The notes beneath the pieces are model-generated. The model was not told the DNA's origin. It was given only the letters and a program-made list of their open reading frames with translations, and did not search any database. From positions 7,750,001 through 7,814,000 of the forward strand of contig NC_092360.1 of assembly GCF_030848805.1 (NCBI RefSeq): DNA of 64,000 bases, in the 5' to 3' direction. Origin of the DNA: Temnothorax longispinosus (lineage: Eukaryota; Arthropoda; Insecta; Hymenoptera; Formicidae). Position 1 is the stretch's first letter. Every line of letters starts with the position of its first letter. Positions 25,549-37,795 of this stretch are shown here, piece after piece. The position numbers were made by a program, and so were the translations under genes.

Positions 25549-26761
25549 TCACGCATCCAATATGGAAGTCTTATCGATGTAATCACTTTGAAACTTTTCA
25601 AGGTAATTTCTGGCGAGCTCAGCTATCTGCGGATGCGACGATAATAATGGCGGCAGTGGTCCAGGATGATGCTTTCTATGCCTTAGCAGACTGGAGCGTT
25701 GCGTGAAGTCCTTCTCGCAGATGTCGCACTTGTATGGCCGTATGCTGGCATGGGTAAGCACATGCTGATAGAAATTGCTACTGGACAGGAACGTTTTATG
25801 GCACAGAATACAAGTGGAGATATTTGTCTGGCCGTGCTTGAAACGTTTGTGGCTCATGAGTTCGCGAGTACCGCTGTACTCCTTGTCACAAACCTCGCAC
25901 TTGAAACCTTTCTCATGCAACATCAAATGATTGTCCAGTCTGCTTCTGTGGTGGAACTTCTTGCGGCACAAGTGACATGGATATTCATACTTGATTTCGC
26001 GATTTCGCTTCTGATGCCGCCATTCGTGGCCCTTGACATCCTTGACCTTCTTGCCGCAGAAACGGCAGATTTGCAGTTCCAACACGTGGGTTCTCTTCAT
26101 ATGGTGTGTCAGATCGATCTTCAGTTTATAACTACGACCACAATGCTCACAAACGAATCTCGGCTCGTGATCGCTATGGATGCGAACGTAGTGTCTTTTC
26201 AGACCGTCTCCACTTTTGTATTTCACATGACAGATCTCGCACTCGAAGAAATAGTCCGGCCGGTGTATCCTTTTGTGTTCCTCTAATGCCTTTGGTGTGT
26301 AACAAGCTCTTTTACACTTGTCGCATTGATATGGTTTACGATGCACGTATCTCACATGTCGCTCAACCTTCTTTGCATTATTAAAATGCTTGTCGCAAAA
26401 TGGACACGTATTTCTTATCTCTTCCATGACTTCGTCTACCTCGGTAGTTTCTTTATGTAAATTTGAAGAACCGGAGACCTGCGGCGATTTCATGTTCAAC
26501 AAAGATCGAACCTTCTGAATTGAAGTATTGGTGTCCTTGGTAGTTTTTACGGACGAATTCTGCGAATCTAATGACAAATCTACTTTAATCGATCTATTTA
26601 TACTTCGACACTGTACTGTAACGGGTTTAAGTTTTCCAATTGTTTTTGTAGAATTATGTTCACTTTGGACAGATTTCCATGTACCCAACAAAATGGAGAC
26701 AAAACGGGGAGGTCCTTTTCGATATTGCGCTCCTTTCTGCCTGATGATGATAGGCTTTTCC
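25549..26761 (-). CDS. Terminal exon T9: 9 C2H2 fingers (sister of T8)
   Basis: Acceptor ctgtttcag|G GAA AAG, then 403 residues; isoform about 678. Finger order and sequence parallel T8 throughout: NTCPFC, YQCDKC, FECEIC, FVCEHC, QICRFC (short, GHEWRH), YPCHLC, FKCEVC, STCILC, YKCDIC. The tail HHPGPLPPLLSSHPQIAEL ends in a possible short helix. Unlike T8 the linker before the fingers has no clear psi-K-x-E motif. The frame upstream of the acceptor (to 26826) is accidental. Confidence 0.88.
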
Positions 26762-28411
26762 CTGAAACAGGGATAAATCGTGTCAGCGTATAAAGTATCA
26801 ATACTGTATTTTAAACATATAATCAAATAGCCAAGTAACTGAATATAAGAGACATCCTACGCCACTGTAAAAAGATAAATCTCAATATATTATTACATTA
26901 AGACCGTCACCATCAATTTCATCCATTACTTAGAAATTTTTCATACAAATATTATATAAAAAATTATAAACATTTTAATCATCAATATTTTTTATGTTAT
27001 AAATTTTTACACGCATTTGTATCCCATTATATCCAAAGGTGCAATCAGTCTGAAATGAATGTTCGTTAATATTATTTCAGTAATACGAAAAACTTCATAA
27101 TCAAACATAAAAATAAGATAAACTTACTTCAAGAGTTGTAAAAAAAATGTGTATATATATTTTTTTTTTTCACACATAAATCTTATACAACAAAGTTGCG
27201 ATGCACACAATATTAATATGCTTGTAATACTTTATTTAATAATTATATTTAAAAAAATCTTGCAAAAGTACAATCTTTTTTTATTTATTAGCGTCTGTAT
27301 AATTACAAACAATTATATCCAAATAATGTAATTCGAAATTATGTATCCAAATAAATATTCAGTAATACTAAATATTTATACTTTGTGCTCATAAGAGAAA
27401 TATATTTATATATATCTAAGATAATTTAAATAATTGGAACTAATAGTTTTACAATCTATTGCTAAACAAATCAGTCTTTTGTAGGTCTATAGACTGTCGC
27501 CGTAAGAACATGTCAAGTTGTATATCGCAATTGTTATCCATTTCATACATATCCTTTGCTTAATTTCGAGTTAATCTTTTTTTTTTGCATACGTGTTATA
27601 ATAGGACATATCTTTAAAATAAAATACTTTTCACATTTATCAAAAAACAAAATAAAACTAAAAGTTACCAAAAATAAAAGTAAACATTTGTCGCACAAAA
27701 ACAAACAATTATATCCAAATAATGTAATTCGAAATTATGTATCCAAATAAATATTCAGTAATACTAAATATTTATACTTTGTGCTCATAAGAGAAATATA
27801 TTTATATATATCTAAGATAATTTAAAGTATTGGAACTAATAGTTTTACAATCTATTGCTAAACAAATCAGTCTTTTGTAGGTCTATAGACTGTCGCCGTA
27901 AGAACATGTCAAGTTGTATATCGCAATTGTTATCCATTTCATACATATCCTTTGCTTAATTTCGAGTTAATCTTTTTTTTTGCATACGTGTTATAATAGG
28001 ACATATCTTTAAAATAAAATACTTTTCACATTTATCAAAAAACAAAATAAAACTAAAAGTTACAAAAAATAAAAGTAAACATTTGTCGCACAAAAAAAAA
28101 TCATCAATGGAAGTTTTTAATTAATTATGACATATAATATATAGAAGAAAAAATACCGGGTAATTATACAGAAAAAGGGCAACCTCATATATGCCCTCTT
28201 TCTGCATAATTATCAAATACAGTATTATAGCAAGAATGTAAGAATATAAGAACAAATTAATATCTTCAAATATTTCTATATTCTCACAAACTACCGGCAT
28301 ATATTTTTTGAGAAGTATGTTTTCCAAAACTGTTACTATGAATCTGTAGATCAAGGATGCCTTTTGTATAGATATAACGATGTATTATTGAATCTTCACA
28401 TAAACCATTCA
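26762..28411. other. Spacer between T8 and T9
   Basis: AT-rich. The main content is a near-perfect tandem duplication at 27305-28095. No coding signal. Confidence 0.6.
27305..28095. repeat. Two tandem copies of a 396-base unit
   Basis: 27305-27700 and 27701-28095 differ at only a few bases and in one T-run length. Non-coding. Either a very recent duplication or an assembly artefact. Confidence 0.9.
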
Positions 28412-29582
28412 TTATAGTTTCAAGAGTTTTTGTAAAACATTTTTAGCTAAACCGGCGATGGGAACTTGCGACGTGTAAGGCGGAAGAGGACCGGGATGAT
28501 TTTTTCGGTGCCGAAAGAGACTGGATCGTTGAGTAAAGTCTTCACCGCAAATATCGCAATTATACGGCCTAATACCGGCGTGCGTAAGAACATGTTGATA
28601 GAATTTATTACCTCTCGACACAAATACTTTCTTACAAATCAGGCAAGTCGTACCCGGTTTGTGTACCCGATTCTTATGATACTCCAGTTGTCTCGATGAA
28701 GTGACAATAACACTACACTCAGTACATTTGTAACCCTGTTTGTGCAACAACAAATGATTGTCAAGACGAGTTTGGTTCTGGAATTTCTTGATACACAGAT
28801 GACACGAGAATTTTAAGCTGGCCATCTCGGCTCGCTTCTTATGCTTCCATTCGTGGCTGTGAAGATCCGTCACGGATTTCCCGCAATATCGGCATATGTG
28901 AATGTCGGTGCTGTGCTTTCTCTTGATGTGCACAAGAAGATCCACTTTCACCTTGAACGACTGGCCGCAGGAATCGCAAATAAACTCAGCAGCAACATCA
29001 CTATGCGCTCGCACTTGATGTTGCTTCAGCGTTATCTGACGTTTGTACTTCAAGTGACATATGTCGCACTTGAAGAAGTAATCATCACTGTGACTCTTAC
29101 GATGCTTTTCCAAGTTTTGCTTGGTGTGACAAGATGCACGACATTTGTCACATTTATACGCTCTTTTCTGATGACTCGCTACGATATGTCTCTTCAGAAG
29201 TTTCTCATGGTCAAAGTGCTTTAAGCAAAACGGACAAGCGGTCCGCACTTCATTCAATACCTGATCCACATCTTTGTTCTTTTCGTTTTGTGAAGTATCT
29301 TCAGATGGCGACATTTCTACAGATTTAATTTCTTCTTTAATTTCTTCCTTAATTCCCTCTTTAATTTCTTCTTTATTCAATAATTCTTCGTCTACTTCTT
29401 TGTCTGCACAAAGTTCTTCTCTGCTAAAATTTTTCTTATTTCTTTGTCGCATTCTTTTTTTTCTATTCCCTTTTGCTGGGCTACAGCGTTTTCTCACACT
29501 TTTTTTAGCAGTAGTCTGTACTACGCCATCATGCATTACAATCACTTTTCGATATATATCCCGCACTGTGGTCCACCGTCCC
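28412..29582 (-). CDS. Terminal exon T8: 9 C2H2 fingers (sister of T9)
   Basis: Acceptor tgtttcag|G GGA CGG, then 389 residues; isoform about 664. A basic start is followed by repeated IKEE units (GIKEEIKEEIKSVEM), potential SUMO sites. Nine fingers: TACPFC, YKCDKC, FKCDIC, FICDSC, HICRYC, FSCHLC, YKCTEC, TTCLIC, YNCDIC. Finger 5 is short, with about nine rather than twelve residues between Cys and His (HSHEWKH). The same finger appears in T9. The tail NHPGPLPP...LAKNVLQKL also matches T9, so the two are tandem duplicates. Confidence 0.88.
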
Positions 29583-29990
29583 CTGAAACATCCATTAATT
29601 TCAATCAGTATAAACACAAAACATGCAACGTCTACCACAATTGTATAAAAATCAAGAGACTTCAATATAATCAGTAGTAATATTCAGTACTACACTAGTA
29701 AGATCATTTGGCTGATATAATTCATATTATTGATATTACACAATTTTACAATTCTTGCAAAGATGAAGCAACTAATATTGAAGAGTGTAAGGATAGAAAC
29801 AAAATTATAAGCTTCGTTTCACTTATAATATTTCTTAAGTATTTACATGTTTTTTTTTTTAATACCGACTACACACACAGTATCTGTACACATTCAAGAT
29901 AAATAATTATTTTAGCAATCGCCATTCCAACGAATTTATAAGTATATCGTACCCAGCTACTAATTCGGCTTTCAGATTAATTCAAGTTGA
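29583..29990. other. Short spacer between T7 and T8
   Basis: About 400 AT-rich bases with the T8 acceptor. No other feature was recognised. Confidence 0.6.
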
Positions 29991-30837
29991 CTAAGCAGCA
30001 ACGGTGGACGGCGGCGGATGAATACCAATGTCGGGATGTCTGCGACGATGACTTTTCATGGTGCTTCTTTGCGTGAAAGTTTGTCCGCAGATATCGCATT
30101 CGTATGGTTTATCGCCCGTATGAATGAGCTTGTGCACCCTGAGAGCATTAACCTTCTTGAAAGCTTTCAGGCATGATTTGCATTGGTACGGCCGCTCGTC
30201 GGTGTGTACACGTTCATGTTGCTTCAGTGCATAATTCGTCGCGAACTTCTTGCCGCATTGGGCACACAGGAACGTCTGCGGATGAATACTAATGTCGGGA
30301 TGTCTGCGACGATGCCTTTTCATGCTACCAAGTTGCGTGAAAGTGTGTCCGCAGATATCGCATTCGTATGGTTTATCGCCCGTATGAATGAGCTTGTGCA
30401 CCCTGAGAGCATTAACCCTCTTGAAAGCTTTCAGGCATGATTTGCATTGGTAAGGCCGCTCGTCGGTGTGTACACGTTCATGTTGCTTTATCTCCGATAT
30501 GCGTTTGAATCTTTTCTCGCAAGCCGTACACTTGTACGGACGTTCGTCGCTGTGCTTCACCATGTGCTGCTTGTACCTTCCGGTCTGAGTGAAGGTCACA
30601 TGGCATACAGAACATTCGTACCTCGCACGCTCACTTCTATCTTTTCGTTTTTCGGCATTAATTAAAATATTTTTGAAATTCTCGCTATATGCCGCGTTGA
30701 AAGGGTCCTCCTCTTTGATTATCAAGTCTTCGACCGTCGGATCTATCTCTATCTGCGTATAGTTGTACTCCTCAGATTCTTCTTCGCTACGCTCGATCTT
30801 GATAGCTTGTCCTATCAACTCTCCGACCTCGAGAATT
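29991..30837 (-). CDS. Terminal exon T7: 7 C2H2 fingers with an internal duplication
   Basis: Shortest intact tail: acceptor ttgcttacag|A ATT CTC, then 281 residues; isoform about 556. The start is acidic with IKIERSEEE and IKEEDPF (SUMO-type). Fingers: YECSVC, YKCTAC, YQCKSC, YECDIC, FLCAQC, YQCKSC, YECDIC. Fingers 5-7 repeat fingers 2/3-4 with about three base differences over 155 bases, offset 264 bases (88 codons). Tail ends HPDIGIHPPPSTVAA, a reduced form of the HPG-PPLP tail of T8-T10 and T12-T15. Confidence 0.88.
30014..30490 (-). repeat. 264-base internal duplication in T7
   Basis: Two copies offset by 264 bases (start near 30014 and 30278) encode the same three-finger block. About three differences in the best 155 bases point to recent duplication or gene conversion. 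Confidence 0.88.
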
Positions 30838-31724
30838 CTGTAAGCAACAATAGTAACTTTTCAGCATGTTAAACGCAGTCAAGATACTTCCTCTTGATCA
30901 TCCGAAGTTTCTTACCAGGATATACCCGAGGACAAATTTGGCAATTTTTATGGATATTGGAAAAAGTGACGCTCTCTCGCTTCAAGATCAAGGAACAAAT
31001 TTAATCGACAAAGATAGTTACGTAGTCACAAACACCTTTTGATGTACGAGTTATTTTATTAAACGTATAATAACGAATATCATTAAATGACAATTAACAT
31101 AAATTTGTCGATGCATTTATCCACCTTCGAACAAACTTGGAAGTCTCGCCTGCAAAAAGAAACTCTAGAAAAGAAAAGAGAAAAAAATGAGAAGAACAAA
31201 CGAATTGTCTTTCAACAACATTGGCATTGTTCGGCTTACAAGTTATCCTTATCTACACTGAAAAAATAGAACAACAATATTCGTAACGGAACACTTTGAG
31301 CACGGTAGTACAAACGTAGCCGTATAATTCATGAAAAGTATAATTCATGAAGAACCGAACGGTCAAATATCGCGCGTAATCTTGTCTTTTGAGCGCCGCA
31401 CGGTTTACGCAAACGTTACCAGTGTACAAAAGATATCGTCAAAGAGATTTATCGAGAAGTATCGGGATCAACATCGCGAGTATGACGCTTCGTCGACGTT
31501 GTCCAACATCAACGTAGTGGTAGATATATAATCTATAATAATTCAAAAGACTTCTCTCACAGTTTCTGTCTGTCCCGCTGTTACAATACATAGGTAACAA
31601 CGCGTAAGCACGTATTATCGCACTGTTCTTATCGTTAAATGTGCTCAATCGACGTTTAATCATTTGAATCATTAACGAGAAGTTTCAAATCATTCACAGA
31701 ACAAGTTGTTTAACGTCAAAGTTC
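30838..31724. other. Spacer between T6 and T7
   Basis: The short frames at 31087-31672 carry no recognised motif. No gene seen. Confidence 0.55.
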
Positions 31725-33039
31725 TTAGACACACGTAGACTTCTGATGGGCCGTCAAGTTGCCCTGGCAAGAGAATCCACGATGGCATATCTGGCAGACG
31801 TATGGCCGTTCCCCGGTGTGTCCGCGTTTATGAATCGTCAATGTCGATCTCTGCGAGAACGCTTTCGGGCACTGGTCGCATTTGTATGGCTTCTCTCCCG
31901 TGTGCACTCTCCTATGCATTCTCAGATTTTCCGAGTCGGTGAAACCCTTTCCGCAGATATCGCAAACGTAAGGTTTTTCCCCGGTATGAATTCGTCTGTG
32001 CTTCTTCAAGTGTTCAGCACTACTGAGACTCTTTCCGCAGTAATCGCAGAGATACAGCTTCGTCGGATTGTGGCTCTCCTTATGTCGAAAGAGCGACCTC
32101 TTCGTGGCAAGTACGCGGCCGCAAATGTCGCAGGCGGTGCTGGTCACTTTGTTGGCCTTCAACTCAGGATGCGTGCGTCTGCAGTGCGCGGAGAGCTGTC
32201 GTCTCAGGTAGAAGGCGTTGTTGCATAGCTGACAGACAAACGGCTTTTCGCCCGAGTGAATGTTATAATGCTCCTGAAGATCGAGTTTCTTCCGGAAACG
32301 CTTGTCGCATTCATTGCACTTGAACGGTAGATCCGCTTTATCCATGTGTCGCGTCATGTGGATGCTCAGAGCCGCCAGAACAGTGGTCTCGTAATCGCAC
32401 TCCTTGCACATGTAACTTGGTAAGAAATGCGTCTTCTCGTGCCTCGTTAAGTCGCGAAACAACCGAAATTTCTTGGGGCAATGCTTGCAGGGGAGATCAC
32501 CTACTGTGTGACGCAACAAATGCTTCTGGTAGTTACTCTTGTGCCGAAAAACCTTGTTACAAGTCTTGCAGAGAAATTCCAACTCGGATTTCTCTTTCTT
32601 CACCTTCTTCAATGATGCGGTACGGCCAGTCACTCCTGAAGAGTTGCCTCTGCGACCGCTTTTACGTACCAAATGCATTATCTTCATGTGCTTGCGGAGG
32701 CCGATACCGGTTCTGAAGACCCGACCACATTGGGCACACGTGTTCTTCCGCTTACCTTTATGCTCGATCTCATGAGTGTCCAACAAGGATTGCGAAGCAA
32801 AGAAGACGCCGCAAAGCTTACAGTGATACGCCAAAGGAAGATCTTCCTCGTCATCCTCAATGTTTATTTCCTGCTTTATGTTGTCTTGTTCAGAGTTTGT
32901 TGAAACTGCTGTCTCGTCAGTCGCATCCGCTGCTTCTGGACACTTCGATGGGGACTTCGCGGGTTCGTCATTCTTCTTCACCAGTTCAAGTTTAGGGAAC
33001 ATCGGGTAATAGTCTTCAGAAAACGGTAGCTGGTTGTAC
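31725..33039 (-). CDS. Terminal exon T6: 12 C2H2 fingers, last one C2HC
   Basis: Acceptor ctatttcag|G TAC AAC, then 437 residues; isoform about 712. It opens YNQLPFSEDYYPMFPKLEL, resembling the start of T10 (CNQLDP). IKQEINIEDDEED is a SUMO-type motif in an acidic stretch. Twelve fingers follow, from YHCKLC to YVCQIC. The last five form a tight TGEKPY/TGERPY array. The final finger ends AHQKSTC, so its last ligand is Cys rather than His (C2HC). This is one of the longest finger arrays in the locus and may recognise an extended site. Confidence 0.88.
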
Positions 33040-34008
33040 CTGAAATAGAAAAATTCAGAGGGATATCAGTATCGAATATCCTTGTTACATCGCGACGATC
33101 TTTCTTTCATTGTCTGGTCTCGTTGTCTAGCAAATTATTTCTACTCCTGTAAGTAAAATTGCTGAACTTGCGCAAACTTGCAGCTTTATCAATTATGTGA
33201 CAAATTAGATATTTTGATAAAAAAATAATAAGATATATCAGAATCGTCTTACATTATGTACGTATATATGTATATGTAAGAATAGAGACACTAGAAATGT
33301 GAAAAAAAAAAACGACATGATGAAATAGCTTTTGGTAGTCATAATTCTGAGTAGCATTTTTATTTATTACAATAATACATAATGGAAGAAAATACCCAAC
33401 TCATAAAAAATTAATTACAGCTTTATATACTGCAATTCGTCTACAAAATAAACGATGTTATATATATCTTATCTGATATTTCGGTTTATTATTCTATCGG
33501 CATTTGCTATACAATTTTGTTCATTTAGTTATTTTTTACATAAATATATTTGTTTTACCTTCTTAATAATAATTCCACTTTATGTCTGTTGAAAATAAAA
33601 AGCAAAAACATTCACGTTAAAATCACAGAAAAAATTTTGTGACACATTTGATATAAAAACTCAAGTCATTTATTTGATACATTGTAGCTAGCATTACAAT
33701 AAAAAAAAATAAAAATAAGAGATTAATATTTCAAATTTTTATCATTTCAAAAATTCCATCATATATATAACAAAAATATCAGCCAAGATAATAGCATTAC
33801 GCAATTCCTCCTAATACAAAAAGTATTAATTAAAATGAAAATATTTAATCGTATAGCATTCTGGATGAGTATTGTTGAAATATAAAATGGCAGTGGCTTG
33901 GATCCAAAGTCTGACAGCATCACTACACAACAATGTCTTGAACACGAGATGTAATTGACACAGTATAATAGAAATTAATATCCAAATTGTATGACCACGC
34001 GAGTAGCA
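33040..34008. other. Spacer between T5 and T6
   Basis: AT-rich; nothing recognised beyond the T6 acceptor. Confidence 0.6.
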
Positions 34009-35122
34009 TCATATCACGTTAATCATGTGTATTTTGTTATGTGCGTTAAGCAATCCCCTAGATACAAATGACTTGTTGCAATAATTACACTCATACGGTC
34101 TCTGGCCGGTGTGATATCGTTTATGTATAACGAGAGTCGAGTGTTGCGTGAAAGATTTTCCGCAAGTGTCGCACGAATATGGCTTCTCGCCGGTGTGGGT
34201 CCTCTTATGCACAACCAATGTCGTTCTCTTGTGAAAAGCCTTGCCGCAAACGTCGCAGACCAGGGACTTCTCCCCACCGTGAAGACGCAGATGATCTTGG
34301 AGGGATCCCTTGGACGAGACGGATTTGCCGCACAGATGACAGTCGTATTTGTTTTCGCCGGTGTGCGACTTGACGTGGACCACCAACGAATTTTTGTAGG
34401 CGAATATCTTGCCGCAGAACTCGCACTGGTGTTTCACCGGTTTGAAGTTCGGATCGTGAATCTTCAAGTGGCGTACCAGAGTGTGATTGTTGGGAAACGA
34501 TTTGTTGCAGGCAGTACACACGTGCTCCTTAGCGCCGTGCTTCACGTTCATGTGTCCGTGGAGCTCGGCGTTCGTGAAGAAGCCCTTATTGCAGATCTCG
34601 CAATGCCTCGTGTACTTCTCGAAGTGACGTCTATGATGAGTGGCCAACTGAGAAGCCTGTACAAACGCGCGACCGCACACGTCGCAAACGAAGTTTTTCT
34701 CGTGAGTGTGAATTCGCTTGTGTACCGCTAAAGTATTGGTCCTCTTGAAAGACTTGCCGCAAACGTCGCATTGATAGGGTCGAGCGTCGCTATGCGCCAC
34801 TAAATGACCTTCAAACAAGTTCTTTGATCTAAAAAGTTTGGTACATATGCCACACTTGTAAAACATTTGACCGGTGGATTGTTTCTTCATCCCTGAACAA
34901 TTCTGACGAATAATTCCTCCGTTTGTAGCTTCTTCAGGCTCTTTTTGCGACAAGGAATTCTCAGAAGGCTTACGTCTTAAACTTACAGCTTTGTGTTGCA
35001 CATTGCAGTCTTCCTGCTTTACATTTTCTTCTTCTTTAATGAAAATTGAAACCAACGTAGAATCCGTACATTCATCTACAGATAGTTCATTTTTTACACA
35101 CGTCTCTGCTGGTTTTTCATTT
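34009..35122 (-). CDS. Terminal exon T5: 10 C2H2 zinc fingers
   Basis: Acceptor ttcttttcag|A AAT GAA, then 370 residues; isoform about 645. The start contains IKEEENVKQED, two overlapping psi-K-x-E SUMO-type motifs. Ten evenly spaced fingers follow: YKCGIC, YQCDVC, FVCDVC, RHCEIC, HVCTAC, HQCEFC, YDCHLC, LVCDVC, YSCDTC and YECNYC. Linkers such as TGEKPY and TGQRPY join the C-terminal ones, typical of DNA-binding arrays. The TTG/ATG codons inside the exon are not needed as starts, because the frame is open back to the splice site. Confidence 0.88.
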
Positions 35123-36705
35123 CTGAAAAGAAAATGAAATAATGACTATACATGTAATAATATTGATTAATTTAAATTGTTATCAAATGAAGAGATTCAG
35201 AGATTGTTATTTATAATTTAATTTACATTTACTCATATCTTTTATTATTAAATGTTAATATAAGTTTTATCAAATATTATCAAAAAAGTAATCTTTCTTT
35301 CTTTCTTTCCTTAAAAATTTTTAGCTCTGTATTTATTGTGTGTATATAAAAAAGGTATATAAAGATAACAGATCATAAATATTAAAAAACGCATGTATCT
35401 TACTATCTTGTTCATATGTGTGTAACTAATTGATTTTTATATAGGTAACTGTCATGTAATTAAATTTCTTTCTATTGTTAGAATTGTTTATAATTAAACA
35501 GTTGCAACCAAATTTTTGTTACCTATTAGTATTGTAAAGTAATAAATACACTATTAAGCATTAAACTGTCTCGAAATAATGCGTACCTTTTAGAAACTTG
35601 TAGTAAATATTTATTGTAATATTTGTAATGGTGACATTTTCATATTGGCGATTGTCCCATCATCCGCTTTCCATATGCAATTATTGATATAAGGGAGCGC
35701 CTACATTACTAGTAATTAATATTTCATAAAAAATTTTAATAAACTGTGATGAACATAAAAAAAATTCGCTATCTATCGAAGACAATGTATGATATCATAT
35801 AACACATTCTTTATTTCTAACGTACAATAAAGGTTACATCAATTAAAGTATACGTAATAGAAAATAATATATGTAATATATTTACACTATTACAGATTTG
35901 ATAATAATTGATGGCTTAATACATGGCTTTATTAGGCTATTTAAATATTATGTAATTGTGACTTTGTTAAGTCAAATTTTAAATAAATTTTAAATAAATA
36001 AAAAATCTAAAAATATAGATTATTAATAAATTGTTCTGACAAATTTCATTCTACATTAAATTACAATATTGTTCATGACTATGTCAGATAATAGGACACT
36101 GATACATTCTTCCGCTAAGAAAAGCATTAATTCATATTAAATTTTTATCTTCAAATAATCAACGAATTAAACTTCAAAACTTTAAAAAATGTAACTGTAT
36201 AATGCATGTCTACTTAATGGCACCTATCTGCCGATATTAATTCAGAGCACATTTTGCAAAATAGAAATATATTAGTAATCTGTAGAATAAATCTTGGTTT
36301 TTTAAATCTAACTATATAATGTGTTCTTTTCTTTAATTTTTTTATAATTATCAGTCTCATGTCTCTAACGAGAAATTGAAATTTTTTCACACGCATTTTC
36401 GGTTTTGTTCTCTATATATTTCGAAAACATCACGAATTTAGTTCTTTATTTAGTACTTATAAAACTTAATTTAATAATTATAGGGCAGTATATATAACTT
36501 ATTTATATACAATTTAATCACTGAACCTAATATATGTAGATTTGTGCTTTTCTAATGCCATAATCATCGTATAATCACGATTTATATTAGTATTTCTCAA
36601 TGCATTGATCGCATACATCAGAGTACAAGCCAAAATAAAAATCAGAGAGTCAGGTTTAATACTAAATGCAGCATGAAATAGTAATAAATATACGAAAAAA
36701 AATGT
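35123..36705. other. Spacer between T4 and T5
   Basis: AT-rich; nothing recognised beyond the T5 acceptor. Confidence 0.6.
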
Positions 36706-37795
36706 TCACTTGCTCTCATTATGAGACTTCATATGTGAGTTTAGTGAGCCCTGTTGCGTAAATCTCTTTTGGCACACCTTACACTCGTAAGGTCTCTCGC
36801 CGGTATGCGTTCTTAGGTGTACAATCAAATACTTCCGTACGCTGAACGCCTTTCCGCATACATCGCAAACATGCGGTTTCTCGCCTGAATGTATACGCAT
36901 ATGAATTTGCAAATACGTCTTGCTGCTCACGGACTTTCCGCACACCTCGCACGTAATCTGATTCTCGCCGGTGTGTATCTTAAGATGCACTTTTAGCGCG
37001 GCCTTCCAGTAGCTCTCGAAATCGCAGATATTACACTTGTGCTTCTCTCTCTCGCCATGGGACCTCATATGCATGTTGAGATACGCTGCGCTCGCGTACG
37101 CGGTATTACATACTTTACACACAAACGGCTTCTCGCCGGTGTGCGTGAGCAAATGCCGCTCCAGCGTTTGATTCGTGTAGAAGCCCTTGTTGCAAATCTC
37201 ACAATGAATGACATATTCCTGATTGTGCTTCTTCTTGTGCAGACGCAGATCGTATCCGGAAACCTTCGACACGCCACATATGTCGCAGATGAAACGTTTG
37301 TTATGCTGCTTCAAGTGGGTCTTCAAGAACTCCTCGGTCTTGAAACACTTGCCGCAAAGAACGCATTGAAAAGGTTTCTCTTTCTGATGTGCCTTTATCA
37401 AATGCTTTCGCAACTTCTCCTCATTGTCGAACACTTTATCGCACTCCTCGCAACGACCTTCGGTCTTCGAATTCCTCTCGTGGTCTTGTCTATGCTTCAA
37501 AAACTGCAGCTTCTTGAGTATTCGCTTCCCACAAATTTCACACTCGTAAACCGCACGCCTGCGACTCGAATCGTGTTCGAGAACCCGTTTTATGACATGT
37601 ATCTCCGACGCAGAGTCCAGTTTGTCGTTCGAGTCTTCAGTCCTATATTCGATCGTTTCCATAACTATTTCTTGATGACTAACGTGATGATACTCTTCCA
37701 CCGCAGATACTTCATCTTGATATCGTACTAACTCTATACCTTGCAATTCGTCGATCGAGTCCAGCTTTACGTCTTCTATGTCAATCTCGTTGCAT
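36706..37795 (-). CDS. Terminal exon T4: 10 C2H2 zinc fingers
   Basis: Acceptor tatttattacag|A TGC AAC, then 362 residues; isoform about 637. The first ~85 residues are acidic and hold no finger. Ten fingers follow: YECEIC, GRCEEC, FQCVLC, FICDIC, IHCEIC, FVCKVC, HKCNIC, ITCEVC, HVCDVC and YECKVC. The last three are joined by TGEN/SGEKP/TGERP linkers. The protein ends directly after the last finger. It is clearly related to T3 (shared CNKGFY and CEVCGK fingers). The frame runs six codons upstream of the acceptor to an ATG; I regard that ATG as accidental. Confidence 0.88.
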
